From: Umbelopsis isabellina | Taxonomy: Eukaryota > Mucoromycota > Umbelopsidomycetes > Umbelopsidales > Umbelopsidaceae | Direction: 5' to 3' | Assembly: GCA_016758905.1 (NCBI GenBank) | Contig: JAEPQZ010000005.1 | Location: 1,178,001-1,242,000 of the forward strand | Length of the DNA: 64,000 nt | Shown here: positions 1-12,273 of the stretch, piece after piece | Position numbering within the stretch: position 1 is the first letter of the stretch | Layout of the letters: every line of letters starts with the position of its first letter | Translations under genes and position numbers: made by a program | Notes under the pieces: generated by a model | What the model was told of the DNA's origin: nothing | Databases searched by the model: none | The model's input: the letters and a program-made list of their open reading frames with translations, nothing else

Positions 1-1223
1 GATCTCTAACCTTCAATATCATTCTCAATTTCCAGAGATTTCTCGTCCTTGCCCATCTCAAGATAGGTAACAGCTGCATGTAACTAGGAATTAGCAAACA
101 TTATTGGATATAGGCGGGTACCATTGTAAATCCTTTACCAATATCATAAAGGCACAGTAGCTCTGTTGCTTGAGAATTGTCCAGTTGAGCCAGTTTCAAT
201 TCATGGAATTGGCATTCCAAAGCCTTTTCAAACTTGTCCTGCATCTTGTACATATTACCTAGCTCCCACCATGCGTTTCTCTCGCTATCCAAATCCATCA
301 ACAGACGAGCTTGCTCGATTGCTTCTCTCAGGAGTTTATCAGCCAACTCCAGATCACCGTATATTTTACATTCCACCACCCCGAGATTGAAGATATTGGC
401 TCTCACTAAATCTTTTAGTTCTTCCGTATCCTCGTAATTCGCTTTTTCTGCGAATGACAGTTAGCGCTTTTATATCAATAAGTAAAAATGTATATATATA
501 TTTCCTTGGTACCTTGTATAGCAAGCAATGCTTCTCTTTCCAATTGATAATATTGTTTTGCGTTTTGAAAATCATCAACTATGCAAAAAGTTTCATCGGC
601 TCTTCAGGGAAATGTCAGTTTTAGATCAGCATTGCAATATTTCAAAATGGCTTACCCTCGATTGAAGTAGATGTCTGCAAAGTTTTTGAACAGCTCTTGC
701 CTAACAATGTGGTCATCCGAACGGAATTTCTGCACTAATGACTCTTGTTGCTGACATGATCGGAGAGCCTCAGGGTATTTTTGCAATCTATTTGGATTGG
801 TCATTTGCCTACAATCAACTTATTGATATTGAATACAAACTTACTTTTGCAAACATTTAATACTGATGTATTTGACGCTAAGATATAGGGATTTAGTACT
901 CGAGTAAGTCGTTCATCATGTTTTCTGTTGGTGTACCTGAGAAGCTCTTTATACTGATCCGGACTATCATAAAAGCACGCCGCCTCGTTACAGTAATCCA
1001 AAGCTTTTGTGAGTGACTTTTTCTGAATCTCGAGGTCTTCTTCCAGGGCTGCTAGTTCGTCGCTTTGGTCCAGCAAAGTTTCGGCGAGTTGTCTGGCGGT
1101 TTCAGCTGCTTTCAGGTAATTTCCCTTTATCTTGAGCGAGTTATATACACGCCTTTGTTGCTTTATCTCGGCTTCAAAAGGAAGTTCATTCTTGAATCCT
1201 ATGGCATACGTTACTTTGCCCAT
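1..1223 (-). CDS. TPR-repeat protein, TONSL/tonsoku-like (5' part, runs off the left edge)
   Basis: The gene starts at ATG 1223 and reads leftward through at least five exons, leaving the window inside an intron near base 1. The translation is all helical TPR-like sequence: an N-terminal stretch rich in Lys, Glu and Ala, then segments such as RANIFNLGVVE and RNAWWELGNMYKMQDKFEKA. The spacing of the NLG, the Ala-rich helix and the second LG matches the N-terminal TPR array of TONSL, the MMS22L partner that rescues stalled replication forks. Any ankyrin and leucine-rich repeats would lie outside the window, so the family call is inference. It is divergent from dynactin p24, with only 129 bp between start codons. 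Another TPR scaffold remains possible. Confidence 0.55.
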
Positions 1224-1286
1224 GAGCGTTGATACTCAATTGCGCGAAAGTGCCTGGTCAAAAAAAAAAAGTTGGTGCGCTTTTCC

Positions 1287-1323
1287 CCGCCAAATTTCTA
1301 GTTACACGCGCGTCTCGATTAAC
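1287..1323. promoter_or_regulatory. E2F-like and MCB-like motifs in a 129-bp divergent promoter
   Basis: CCGCCAAA at 1287-1294 (reverse TTTGGCGG, E2F-like) and ACGCGCGT at 1316-1323 (MCB-like core) lie between the TPR gene (-) and dynactin p24 (+). Such motifs bind MBF/E2F-type regulators of S-phase genes in other fungi. Function here is inferred. Confidence 0.4.
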
Positions 1324-1352
1324 ACTCGAATGTCCGTTCCTTCGACTATAAA

Positions 1353-2170
1353 ATGGATGAACACGGTTTTGGCGATCGTATTTGGAGACTAGAGCGACTA
1401 CTAGAAGATTTGCCTTCAAAGGAAACTGTGGAGGGAGATGAGCCTTTAGAGACTATGGCACTATACAACAGGCTGTATAACTTACAAGATGCACTGGATA
1501 ATTGTTTAGCGGATGACACGGCTCTGCGGACATTCATAGAGAGATGTATGATATTCTTTGGAGTGTTTCAAAGTTAGGGATACTGTTGACCAAATGTCCC
1601 AATAACAGATGGTAAATATGAAAAACTGCTGAATCCATCGTCTACGTCGTTTGCTGTGGAAGAGGAATTATTAGATTCGACAACCAAGAAGGAACTTATC
1701 CTCGCCGCCAGTAGCGACTTGGAGGCATTTGCCACTCAAATCAAACAAATCCAATCACTGGAGCATGTAGTAGAAAGCTCTGATATATCTGGTGAGTTTT
1801 CAAATAGACAAAGCATTACTTGCCCTTGACGTCTGAGAGCTAACATTTGTCCTGTCATTCTGTCTTAGATGTTGATGAATTGGCGGTACAGTTGCGCCCT
1901 TTGGTTTCACAGCACCGCCTGCAAAGCCAAGAGGCAGCACAGACGTCCAAGCAACTTACCCAACTCATGGGAAATTATAATTCAATTGTATCCTTTTTTG
2001 AAGCATTATCTATGATGATTTATCCCCAAACATGCTACTACTTTTGCGATGACCCTTTGACTACTTTCTTCTCATAGGTCAATACGATATCAGAAATTTT
2101 CATTAGCTGGGACCAGATGCTGACAACGCTTGAAGCACAAGTAACCATAGCAGAGCGCCAAAAATCATGA
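1353..2170 (+). CDS. DCTN3: Dynactin subunit 3 (p24) homologue
   Basis: Four exons are read by frame: 1353-1545, 1609-1791, 1869-1987 and 2078-2170, giving 195 residues, close to the human protein (186). The protein is predicted to be all helical coiled coil. The C-terminus, with ISWDQMLTTLEAQ, matches the FVQWDELLCQLEA end of human p24, and RYGKYEKLLNP matches the central LYKKIEDL region. p24 sits in the shoulder/sidearm of dynactin with p150 and p50 dynamitin and supports dynein cargo transport and nuclear migration. It shares a very short divergent promoter with the TPR gene and faces KTI12 tail to tail. All introns are GT-AG and under 100 bp. Confidence 0.8.
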
Positions 2171-2430
2171 TATCATCTTCCTAGTATTGCTGGCAAAGAT
2201 ACCCACTGACTTAATATGCACCAGTCATAAAGCCAAATTTGTAATCGATGTTGATCTCCTTGATTGGACTTTTCTCCCAGACATTTCTCTGATGCATTTG
2301 TCACTTTTTCAAATATCGCCACTGTTGAAACATAATATATTCTTGTAATTTCACAAATGGAATGCTTTCGAGACGAGTAATAAGATCATCTAAGCAGGCA
2401 CTCACGCCATATTATAGTTTATTGTTCATT

Positions 2431-3543
2431 TTAATTAGCCAGGTTTGTGTTCAAGTAATCCACAAACATATCGGCAACTGTGTCAATATTGGTAGATGTA
2501 TGCAGCTTGTTTATGCTAGTGAATTGTCGACGGTGCCTTCGCAACTCTGACATTGTGATTGTGCGAGTTGGATTGATCACTTTCTTCGATGATCTGGGTA
2601 CTGTCATCGGTAACCCGCCTTCGCCTTGGTTTTTCTGCGTTTCCAGAACGCTGTTGATAATATCTAAGGTTGCTTTGTCTAGTTCGTATAGGAAATTTGT
2701 TTCTGATACAGGTTTCTGTTGGATAAAAGCTTATTAGAATCGGCGACTACATATTCAACTGACTGCCGTAATTATAAGCAGATTCGCTTACAGTTATCGT
2801 GGAGAGATTTGGTGGTGGAGCTTTCTTCAGAATGATTGCATCCCAAAGTTTATCTTGAGGAACGGAGGGATCGTCGTAGATCACTGTGAATAATGGCGAA
2901 TCCCATCTATTTCGTCCATCTGGTTCCTCGTATCTTGTTACCAATTCCTCAAACCTGAAAACATGTGTAAGCTAGTTGAACAGCGTCTCGCATCATCGCT
3001 TTCACGGGAGTAAATACATACACGTCTTCTGGATACGCGCTGTCACCTTTCTCTGAATTCCATTGCCGTGCCAAATTGATAGGTGTTCCACAATGTACCT
3101 GAAGCGAAATCACAATAAGTACTAATTCTCGCTGTTGCTGACAGTCTATTCAATACATACAACACAGTGTGGCGTGCTAATTGCTCGAGCAATGCAATAT
3201 AACTGGTAGCGGAAGCCTTTGATGTAGTTCATACCATCCGCTATGACCAAGTCGTCCTTGGAAACCAGCCTCTCAACAGCTGACATCAAAGATCCACGAG
3301 CTTTCTTTTCATCCTTAGCCTCTGCAAGCTACCGTGAGATGGCTGACATTGGATCCTTAAGCGAACTTCATAGCTCTTACCTCTATAGGCTGATTTGCTG
3401 ATTCCAAGCATTTCGTCGTTGACTACATGTATCCGAAGTTTCTTATTCTCAGCTTTACACCTTTCTTCGAAGAAAACTTTCAACTCTTCAGCTCTCTTTG
3501 TTTTCCCACTTGAGGGAAAACCTGACATAATTATCAGCGGCAT
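2431..3543 (-). CDS. KTI12: KTI12, Elongator-associated P-loop protein
   Basis: Five exons were worked out by frame (3381-3543, 3161-3321, 3022-3098, 2792-2954, 2431-2715), giving 282 residues. The N-terminus carries the P-loop GFPSSGKT, followed by VVNDEMLGISKSAYRG, and later DLVIADGMNYIKGFRYQLYC and RYEEPDGRNRWDSPLF, all hallmarks of KTI12/PSTK-like ATPases. The C-terminus, with SELRRHRRQF, also fits. KTI12 binds tRNA and Elongator and is needed for wobble-uridine (mcm5/ncm5) modification in the cytoplasm. The acceptor at 3321 was chosen because the nearer AG would create a stop. Its 3' end faces dynactin p24 across about 260 bp. Confidence 0.9.
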
Positions 3544-3804
3544 AGTGACGGATCAATTAGGCTGTTGGCTTGAAGATTGTGCTTCGATTTTTTTGCTAGC
3601 CGCGAACACCAATTTCAATGCCATTGTGACTGTTACAATGATCTTGGTGGCGACTTTCCTTCTGTTTCAATTGCAATTACATGCTTGCTAGGTTTATCGC
3701 ATTTATTCTATATTACGATTATCTACTAACGATAGCTATTATATATATTTATAAATGAGACATATCTACGGTATGCAAGCTTGCTAAGATTTTGGTGGAA
3801 GGCT

Positions 3805-6797
3805 TTAAGGACTGGAAAACTGATCTGTAACATCAGGGTGCATGCGCTTTTCACGAAGTGCCTTTTTGCGCTCCCAAACACCACGCAAGACTTCTCGAAC
3901 TTGATCAACATTCTGATTCCAATTGTACTCTGCCAAACCATAAAGTTTCTTCACATTCTCGCGGTTATAGACAAAGTTCCAAGTGATGGTCACTTCATTC
4001 TCTTGAGGATCATAGTCTGGGTCGTAGCCGTCGTTGCCAATCAATGGGAAATATATGACGGTAATGGGATTGATATCGTCGCGATATACCGTTGTGCCAT
4101 TATGGTCCTCAGATTCGTTCTTTCCCTTGCCAGCCATGGTGGTCTCGCTTGCACTGGAGGCGAATACAGTGCATGGTCCTAAGCCGTATTTCTTCTTTTT
4201 GATGGTTACTTCGGATTTGTTTTCTTGTTTAGCTTCTTTCTGCTCTTCGCTTTCATTAACAATATTTGAGCCATGAACGTGCTTGTCATCCTGTTGATCA
4301 ACATTATTTGCTCCACCATCAGGAAGTTCGGTGGTGCTTCCTATATCGTCATTTGGCCATCCTGCTCCAACAGGCCATCCGAGGATACCTCTGCGCTTGA
4401 CCCAACCTTCTGCACGCTCAAAATGAGGAGCCCTCTGAATATCAGCACTCAAATCGAAAGTAAGTACAACATCCACAGATCGTCCTGCGCGAAGTAAAGG
4501 GTAGAAGGGGATGTTGTTATCCATTCCAGCGTCCATTAGATACAGATTGGGAGATTTGATGATACTCTCTGAACGGACATTAATACTGCTGCTTTTGGGA
4601 GGGGTTGCGGGTAGCTCATAAAAGGGATTGGGGAAACATGCTGGGGATATTGGATGTATAGAGGTTACTGATTCCTCATATTGCTCAATTGTGCTGTCAG
4701 CTTTTTGTAGAGCTGTGGTTGGTAGCAAGCCTCTCACTTCTTCGTAGAAATGTGCCAAAGTAGCTGTGAAGGCTGATCCGAAAGCACTATTTCATAATTT
4801 TGTTAGTTAGCGACCAGATGCCGATGGTACCTTTCCACACAGAGCAAAAACTAACCCCATCAACGATCCAAGATTTTGTTCGGGGACATTGTTGCTACTG
4901 TTTCCTTTTTTGAAGGTCCTTCCAAATGCCCAGGTAGGCACCCAAGCTTAACAAACGTTAATATATGTTCGCAAAGTAGTCGATAAAACTTAATCGTACT
5001 TACCACTCAATTCTTCACTTCCTACCTCATAAGGAGTAAACTCAAACCACTGATACATGTCCGTTTCATCTGAAGTACTCTGAGCCGAAAGGTCTTCCGA
5101 CTTTTCGGTTTTATCATCGTCTTCAGCGATGTCGTTGGTATGGATGGCTGCATCTTCTTTGTTTTCAGGGGCTTTCTTTTCTTCAGCTTTGGCATCTTTT
5201 GCTTCATCGGTGACAGTATGACCTTCCTTGATGGCATGACGGACAACACAATAGATAGGCATGGGAAACGCGCCATCTTTGAGATATTTTTGTTGATGCG
5301 ATATTTTTTGCTCTTCTGCTGGTAGCATAACAGCTATGTTACTATCATCTTCATCACTTTCTTTAGAACTTTCTTCGGCTTTAGAGGGTTCTTTAAGAGC
5401 CACTTTATGAGAATCGCCATCCTTGGCCTTATGAGAATCACCATCCTTGACATGATGGGAATCGCCAACCTTGACCTGATGGGAATCGCCATCCTTGACC
5501 TTATGAGAATCGCCATCCTTGGCCTTGCTGTCTGCTGCCTTCTTCTCTTCTGCTGCCCTCTTTTCTTCAATGTCCTTTTTCTTCCTCTGTTCTACAACAG
5601 CTGGATCTTTGTTGGTCAAAAGAATGGCACCTAAAAGCATGCCAAATATGTCCACCAGGTTGACAGATCCATTTTGTTGATCATAGCGTTGGACAATGCC
5701 ATCCATGATTGCTTCAGCGTTATACTTGGAACTGTTGATTAAACCAAGGAAATGACCAATGTTGGCTATATGGGTATGAACAGAGTTACACATATGTGTG
5801 TACAATTTTTCTGACGATCCGTTGGACAATGAACTAAGGCTTTGAACCAATGTCCATGTTGATCCGGAAACAGCTTTATGAAAAAAAAAAAATTAGCAAC
5901 TGCATGACTGGCATACTACGCCTGTTCCTGTAAACTCACCTGCGGTGTACATGGTGCAGTCCAAGACCCCTGATTCCTCCATGGCTTTCATATAGCCAGC
6001 ATTGCCAATCATGGCACGCAGACCTCCACCACTGTAAAGTGCATGTATCGTTTAACACGTGCTTTGATGTCATTCAACACTAAGTTCATATCTCACCTTG
6101 AAGCAACACCAACAACAGGTAAATCGTCAATGTGGACCTCATCCTCACTAACACCAATGAATTTTGCGAATTTTTTGACCATTCTTCGTTTCCTAGCCTC
6201 AACGAACGCTTTCTCATCCTTTGAGAGTTCATTTCCTTCTCTAACAAATGCATCTTTTGTGATTTCTGGATGTATGCTAGGGTCTTTTCGAGTTTCTCTT
6301 ATCTCATCGATCATTTTTCTGAAATCGTCCATGGTCAGCATATCCCAGAATCTGTTATAACTTTCTTTTAAGCTGTTGATTTGATTAGGGAATTCGGCGT
6401 AGAGTTGCGACATTTTGCCCGTGATATTGTCTAACGATGGAAGAGATGGTGTAGACCACTCAATATGAGGAGTTGCTGAAGAGAAAAATGATAACAATGA
6501 ATCGACTTGGCTCTCATTTTTTGCCATATGCTGTTGAACATAAGTAGACGGTGAAATCTCAGCGGATTCGTTCAGGACAACAGGTGTTAGAGTGCCCAGT
6601 GCTCGAGCTAACGGAATATGCTGGCGAGGGATAGATACAGGCACCAGGGGCTCTGATGACTGTATAGCTGTATCTAATGATTTTCTTGGACGTCGATATC
6701 TTCGGTTAGAAAAGTAGTATGTGGTTGAAAGAACTGTTGCTGTCCCAAGGACTAGCAAGACAGCTGTGGAAATAGAAGGACCCCTTGCAGCCGGCAT
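3805..6797 (-). CDS. Cytosolic phospholipase A2 / lysophospholipase-like protein with N-terminal membrane anchor
   Basis: Five exons (6097-6797, 5940-6031, 5004-5873, 4856-4946, 3805-4786) give about 911 residues. The start is ATG 6797, because no ATG lies further upstream in frame. Residues about 8-30 form one hydrophobic segment followed by an Arg-rich stretch, suggesting a membrane (possibly mitochondrial) anchor. The PLA2c domain is complete: SGGGLRAM oxyanion Arg motif, nucleophile motif AVSGSTW (Ser about 267), VDIFGMLLG, WVPTWAFGR, GSAFTATL, and the Asp motif LMDAGMDNNIPFYP (Asp about 670). It is expected to hydrolyse phospholipid or lysophospholipid acyl esters. A long charged insertion with five 8-residue repeats splits the catalytic domain. 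The Asp-containing half also carries an acidic, Glu/Lys-rich insertion. Confidence 0.85.
5401..5525 (-). repeat. Five tandem 24-bp units coding KDGDSHKV-type repeats
   Basis: Within the phospholipase gene, five imperfect 24-bp units encode KDGDSHKV, KDGDSHQV, KVGDSHHV, KDGDSHKA and KDGDSHKV. They follow a Glu/Lys-rich helix and interrupt the catalytic domain between VDIFGMLLG and the WFEFTPYEVG segment. Near-identical units suggest recent slippage or unequal exchange. Confidence 0.85.
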
Positions 6798-7022
6798 TCT
6801 ACGGCAATTTGTGTACAATGACGTTTGCCGGTAAAGTGAATGCTTTTTTCGTTGCGAGAACACGTTGAATGAGGATAAACTGCACAGTCACTGGTTATCC
6901 GAGAAAAAGTTCTACTTTATTAAGTGTCTCGGCTGTCTGAGTGTAATCAAAACGTCAATCACACCCAAAAGAAAAATAAAAGAGCGTCGTTTCCACTCCG
7001 CCAGCAATTCAGGTTGGCAACA

Positions 7023-10000
7023 ATGCAGCAGGAATCACCACTTTTCGCGGATTTCTGCACCCTCCTACAGACTCTCAGTAGTCAAAGGGGAACAGAAGAA
7101 AAGAAAAAGCGTTTAAGACGATTTATTCATACGTGGAGAGCCCGATACGACGACTTTTTGCCTGCAATGAGGCTATTGTTACCTCAGGTACTCATTCGAT
7201 GCACCTTACAGCCAAACATGATAAGAAAGTAGACCAATTGATCAGCTAAACGAATGTATATCTATGTGTATAAAAAGATTGATAAGAACAGGTACAGACT
7301 GAAAGAGTCTAAATTGGCAAAAGCGTACATTGATTCCTTGGGCTTGGGACGAGACTCCGAAGACGCATATGAATTACTTAAATGGAAACTGCCATCATCG
7401 TCAAAATACAGTGTTAGTATATCGAAAATTGATGACTGTGAAAAATCATAATTATTCATTGGTTTATAATAGAAATCCTCTGGAGACTTCTCGGCGGTAG
7501 CGTTTGAGATTATACGCAGTCGTTCGACCGTGACCGAAGCCACCCGGACCGTCCATCAAACGGTTGAGATGTTGGATGAAATAAATGCTGCTTCTGGAAA
7601 GTAAGGGTCTTCTGTTGGTGGTTGAGGTTTTATACTGTTTGCTGACCCAGTATCATGTAAAGTGAGAAAAGGCAAAGCGAGCTATTCAAATTTGCTGTGA
7701 CCCATTATACAGCAGAAGAACATAGATGGCTGATTAGAATGATTCTGAAAGGTAATGATAAAGATGGCGATTTACAACAAAACAAAGATTGCAATTAATA
7801 CGTTTATGCAGATTTGAAAATCGGGATGTCAGAATCTTCAGTGTTTGATGTGTATCATCCACAAGCTAAAGAGCTGTATAGTGTGACTAGTGACTTGAAA
7901 AAAGTTTGCGAGAAACTGCAGGATCCCTTTGCACGCATAGGAAAATCGGTGAGTAGGGTCGCTGTGTAATGTGGAATACAGGTGCTGTTGTAGTTAAACA
8001 TTTTTGTTTTTCAAAAGACCATCCAACTATTCCATCCTTTCAAACCGCAATTGGGAATGAAGCAGGTTCCAAAGAACGTCAAAACAGTCGCCCACCAAGG
8101 ACGATTCTACATTGAAGAAAAAGTCGATGGAGAAAGAGCCCAGATGCATTATGAAAAACAATCGGGAAAATTCAAATGGTTTTCAAGGTAAAGGGTGGTG
8201 TATGGTCACGCAGGGAGCGACATCAAACAAAATAATCAATTTGCTTGCAGGAAAGCCACAGATTATACAGATTTGTATGGTTCTAGCACAGATACGTTAG
8301 ATAAACTTTCGGGGCAAATAGCCGGCTGCTTGTCCGCAGATAGGTTCGTCAGCTACTTCCAAAAAAAAAGTGTATATTGTGTGTCTACCGATATTTAACT
8401 CACTTCAAGTTTTATTCTGGATGGTGAGCTGGTAGCATATGATCCCCAATTGGACGTCTTTCTTCCATTTGGTACTCTAAAATCTTCAGCATTACGTAAG
8501 TTGTAATTTGCTTCATCCAATTGATACGATAATCATTTGTATTAAATGTGAAATATACCAATCCAGATGGTGCTTTTGATGTCGAAGATGTGCATCCTTG
8601 TTGTAAGTGAATAGTCATGTGTACAATAGAGAATACCCTTCTCATCATTCAATAGTTTTGGTCTTCGACATTGTCTATTGTAATGGTGTCTCGTTGATTG
8701 ATCACCCAATGGAACAGCGTATAGAGGTTCTGCAGGCGGTGCTGACGGAAAGGAGAGGTTGCCTGAATTTCATACCTCGTAGAGAAGGGACCACTTTTGA
8801 GCATATTGTGCGTGCGCTAGATGAGGCGACAACAAATCGGTCAGTGATATGATAACTCGAGCGTTTGATTTTGCCGCATCTAACTAAATTCGATATAGGC
8901 AAGAAGGAATTGTAGTGAAGAACCCCGGATCAGTTTACGAGCCCGGAGCTCGTAACCATTCTTGGGTCAAAGTCAAGCCAGACTATATCGACGAGCTTAG
9001 AGACAATTGTGATCTGCTTGTTGTTGGTGCTGACTTTGGTACAGGAAAGCGTGGCAGCAAGTTGTCGCAATTCTTGTTAGCGGTAAGGGACGACCGTGAA
9101 GAAGATGGAGATAATCCAAAGTAAGCAACGACATATCTCAAAACTTATCTTTTTTCTTTGACTTCGCTAACCTCTAAACACTGGATAGGTTTGCTACATT
9201 TGCTTGGATTGGAACGGGCTATACGGTCAATGAGCTGGATGAATTTGCGTAAGTGTTTCAAAACTTCTGTAAAGAAGAGTTTTACGGCGGCTTACAAGTC
9301 AAAATCAGGAAAATCAAACAGCACTTCAAGCCGTACAATCCCAAAGCCCAGCCCAGTTGGCTCGTCCATCCTGAACGGTCCAGTGAAAGTCCAGATATGA
9401 TTATTGACTATCGAGAGTAAGTCGAAAAATTTGATGTTTGCTGCATTGAGATGAAAATAATTGAAGAATTGAATAGCTCGATTGTTGTGGAAGTAAAGGC
9501 TGCTGAAATCATCTATGCTAGTAAGTCCCGATTTATAAACGACAGCTTGTTATAAGAAACTAAGAAAATCGTTGTGAAGATTTCTATGGAACTGGATATA
9601 CCTTGCGTTTCCCGCGATTTGCTAGATTTCGTACTGACAAGTCTTGGAAGGATTGCATGACATATCAAGGTTAGTATTGGGTGATTACTGGAAGCTTGAT
9701 TCTCACATGCTTATTTTTGTAAACAGATGTTGTGAACACCAAACGCGAAGGTGGACATCTCAAATTCAACATTAGTAGCAAACGTCCTCTTACTCAGGAC
9801 GACTTCCTGTAAGTTGAATCTTCATAATCTTTACAACAGCAAGGATACTAATGAATTTGGTGTAATAGTAACTACAAAAAGAAGCGATTAGCGATCAAAA
9901 CTATAAAAAGAGTAAGTACAAGTGTACTATTGCTGTGTGCACTGTTTTTAGTACTAAATCTGATATCTATTATAGAAAGCTGGCAGTTCGCTCATTCCTA

Positions 10001-11279
10001 ATCAAATAGGAACGGACAGTAGCTATATCACAATATACACCAATCTGTTTGAAGGAATTAATTTCTGTAAGATGGCAATCAAGACCTTTTCGATATTGAC
10101 TCAATAATCCTTACAACGTAACATTTCAGATGTTGTATCTGGAGATGAAACTTCTTCCAAAGGTGAATTGGAAAAGACAATTAAGGCGCATGGTGGAACA
10201 TACGTACAGAGCGCTAAAAATGCTAAGTATGTTGTTGCTGGCAGCAACATTAATGGTAATATTTTCTTGATTGATCATCAACGTCAAACTGCTGATGTTC
10301 AAATAACTTTCAACAATACAGGTGTTCGAATTAATGCGTTAGTTCAGAGTCAGGAACATGATATTATTCTGCCAAAGTGGATTTTGGACTGCGTGAAAGC
10401 TCAAGATATTATCCCTGTGACACCAAAGTAATGTCCTTTCGGCTGGCCATATCAATTCGACTCTGTTGCTAATATGTCTTGCAGATATGCCGTTTTTCTA
10501 ACATCTGCTACGAAGGAAAAGCTGAGAGAATCAATTGATCCTTGGGGTGATAGTTATACTGATCAGCTTACTGAGCAAGCTATGAGAGAGGTATTTTTAA
10601 GATGCTTGTAGGTATGAAATTTGGCAAACTCCACTGACATTTTTCAAGGTTTTTGATAATATAGACATCATCGAAAATGATGCATCTTCACGGCTAGTAG
10701 AGGATATTCAAAGGAAATATTTCCCCAGAGCTGAAGTGCCTGGATTCCTTTTTCAGCGTGTTCGAGCTTTGTTAGATTTTTCGTCAATTATAAATACAAA
10801 TAATGAGCCCATAACGAAATCAATGACAGAGGCTGCCAGAAACGACCGCTTAGAACTTGCAGATCTCAGGCTAAGGTCTCAAGGAGGGATTACTTTCAGA
10901 TATTTGGGGGATGATAATAGCAAATTGCTTTCAGATATAACACACGTTGTCGTGGACGAGGCGAACATCCGCAATATCATAAACTTAACACACGCGTTTC
11001 AAGGGTATGTTACTTTCTTTCACTTCCATGATACCATTTCCAAATAAGGAGAAAAGGAATCTAAAATGTTCGGCAGGTTACCACAGCCTCGGTTTGTCAC
11101 TAGCAATTGGATAACTGACTGCCTTGAGAATAAATCTCTGCTGGACGAAAGATGTAAGACTATCTTTTTATTTAAGTAACAGTTATCATTTTGCTGATAT
11201 ACATCTTGTCAAAGTGTATGAGCCGCGAGCACAAGCTGCACCTATGCTCAGAAAGATCTCTCAATTGCTGTCATTGTAA
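7023..11279 (+). CDS. LIG4: DNA ligase IV
   Basis: About fifteen small exons run from ATG 7023 ([15 protein letters not shown]) to the TAA at 11277-11279. The N-terminal helical DNA-binding domain is followed by the adenylation motif [13 protein letters not shown] near 8115-8150 (the nucleotidyl-accepting Lys in KVDG), [12 protein letters not shown] near 8410, [10 protein letters not shown] near 8655, and [15 protein letters not shown] and [12 protein letters not shown] near 8900-8990. Two BRCT domains follow (about 10130-10520 and 10860-11270), with WILDCVKAQ and [10 protein letters not shown] as typical Trp motifs. The BRCT pair and inter-BRCT linker mark LIG4, which seals double-strand breaks with XRCC4/Lif1 in non-homologous end joining in the nucleus. 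The 3' end is 65 bp from the converging gene at 11345. Confidence 0.93.
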
Positions 11280-11344
11280 TCAAATGTCTATATACAATAT
11301 GTCTACTGGGATATGTGGGATATGTGGGAATGCTCTGTGGGATC

Positions 11345-12074
11345 CTAATGTTCTATGACTTCGATGTGGAAGACTTTTTCGCCCTTTCTCTTGATCAACT
11401 TGTACCTTTCCAGGCGGTAGGAGTCATACATAACTCTTGCCAAAGAAACAGCCTTCAGGTGCAATGGCTTGCGTGTTGCTCTCTTTGCAAATTCACGATT
11501 GGACCAAATACACATGGCAAGGCATTCTCTCTTGTCGTTCAAAGTACCATACCAATACTAGAAATAATACACCCTGTTAATAACCATAATATATAGTGAA
11601 CAATCAATTCGATAGTAATATAATCACCTTTAATAAACCTCCACTTTGGATTGCTTCCTCATGAGCAAGAGCGTCAGCGTTATATAGTTGTTGATGGTCG
11701 GCATTCTCACTACGGATACTTCGAAAAGCAACGATGAACCAATCTCCTTCATGCTCTTCTCCAAGTCTCTCAGCTGTCTCATCCCAATTAAAAGCTTCTG
11801 GAAGTGGCGTAGAAAAATAAGCCGGAGTTACAGCATGAAAGTGATCTAATGCTTTGTCGCAGAAAGCATAGTCTACCGTACGCAAATGTGGGATTGGCTG
11901 CTGCTCGTCGTCTTCTTCAAAGTCTGAATCCTCATGAGGAATGATAGTCTCATTGCGGATAGTATTGCCGTGTCTTCTTGAATCATCTTCAACGTCTTCG
12001 GAGCGTGGAGCTCTCAAATTGGTTGTAACATTGAAACCTTCGTATCGTGAGTGTTGGTGGGGATTTACTAGCAT
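11345..12074 (-). CDS. Conserved hypothetical protein, perhaps UPF0643-like
   Basis: Two exons (11628-12074 and 11345-11557) joined in phase 0 give 219 residues. The N-terminal half is acidic (DFEEDDEQQ) and probably disordered. The C-terminal half is globular, with FNWDETAERLGEEHEGDWFIVAFRS split here as FNWDETAERL and GDWFIVAFRS, then GGLLK-YWYG, CIWSNREFAKRATRKP and YDSYRLERYKL. That ending recalls small fungal UPF0643-type proteins, but the assignment is from memory and weak. No catalytic motif or membrane segment is visible. The region upstream of its start holds a striking CACGCAAT inverted repeat (separate entry). Confidence 0.6.
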
Positions 12075-12163
12075 TATAAGTCTATAGGAATGTCTGAAAG
12101 CAATATAAATTTCATTGATTTGAAGTGTTGATGTACTCTTTTATAGCCCTCCAATGACAGGTA

Positions 12164-12210
12164 TCACGCAATAACAATTGGTGTATTGCGTGAAATCCTG
12201 GTCACGCAAT
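12164..12210. promoter_or_regulatory. CACGCAAT inverted repeat plus third copy, candidate operator
   Basis: TCACGCAATA at 12164-12173 and its exact reverse complement TATTGCGTGA at 12184-12193 flank a 10-bp spacer that contains CAATTG. A third copy, TCACGCAAT, lies at 12202-12210. The array sits 90-136 bp upstream of the minus-strand start at 12074 and just past the RFC2 stop at 12274. It looks like a dimer-bound regulatory site for the 12074 gene. An RNA 3'-end hairpin for RFC2 is the alternative. Confidence 0.5.
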
Positions 12211-12273
12211 TCAAGGGTTAAATTTGTTCACCAATGAAACATTCTTAAATTTTTATTTTGCCTGCTGGACAAT

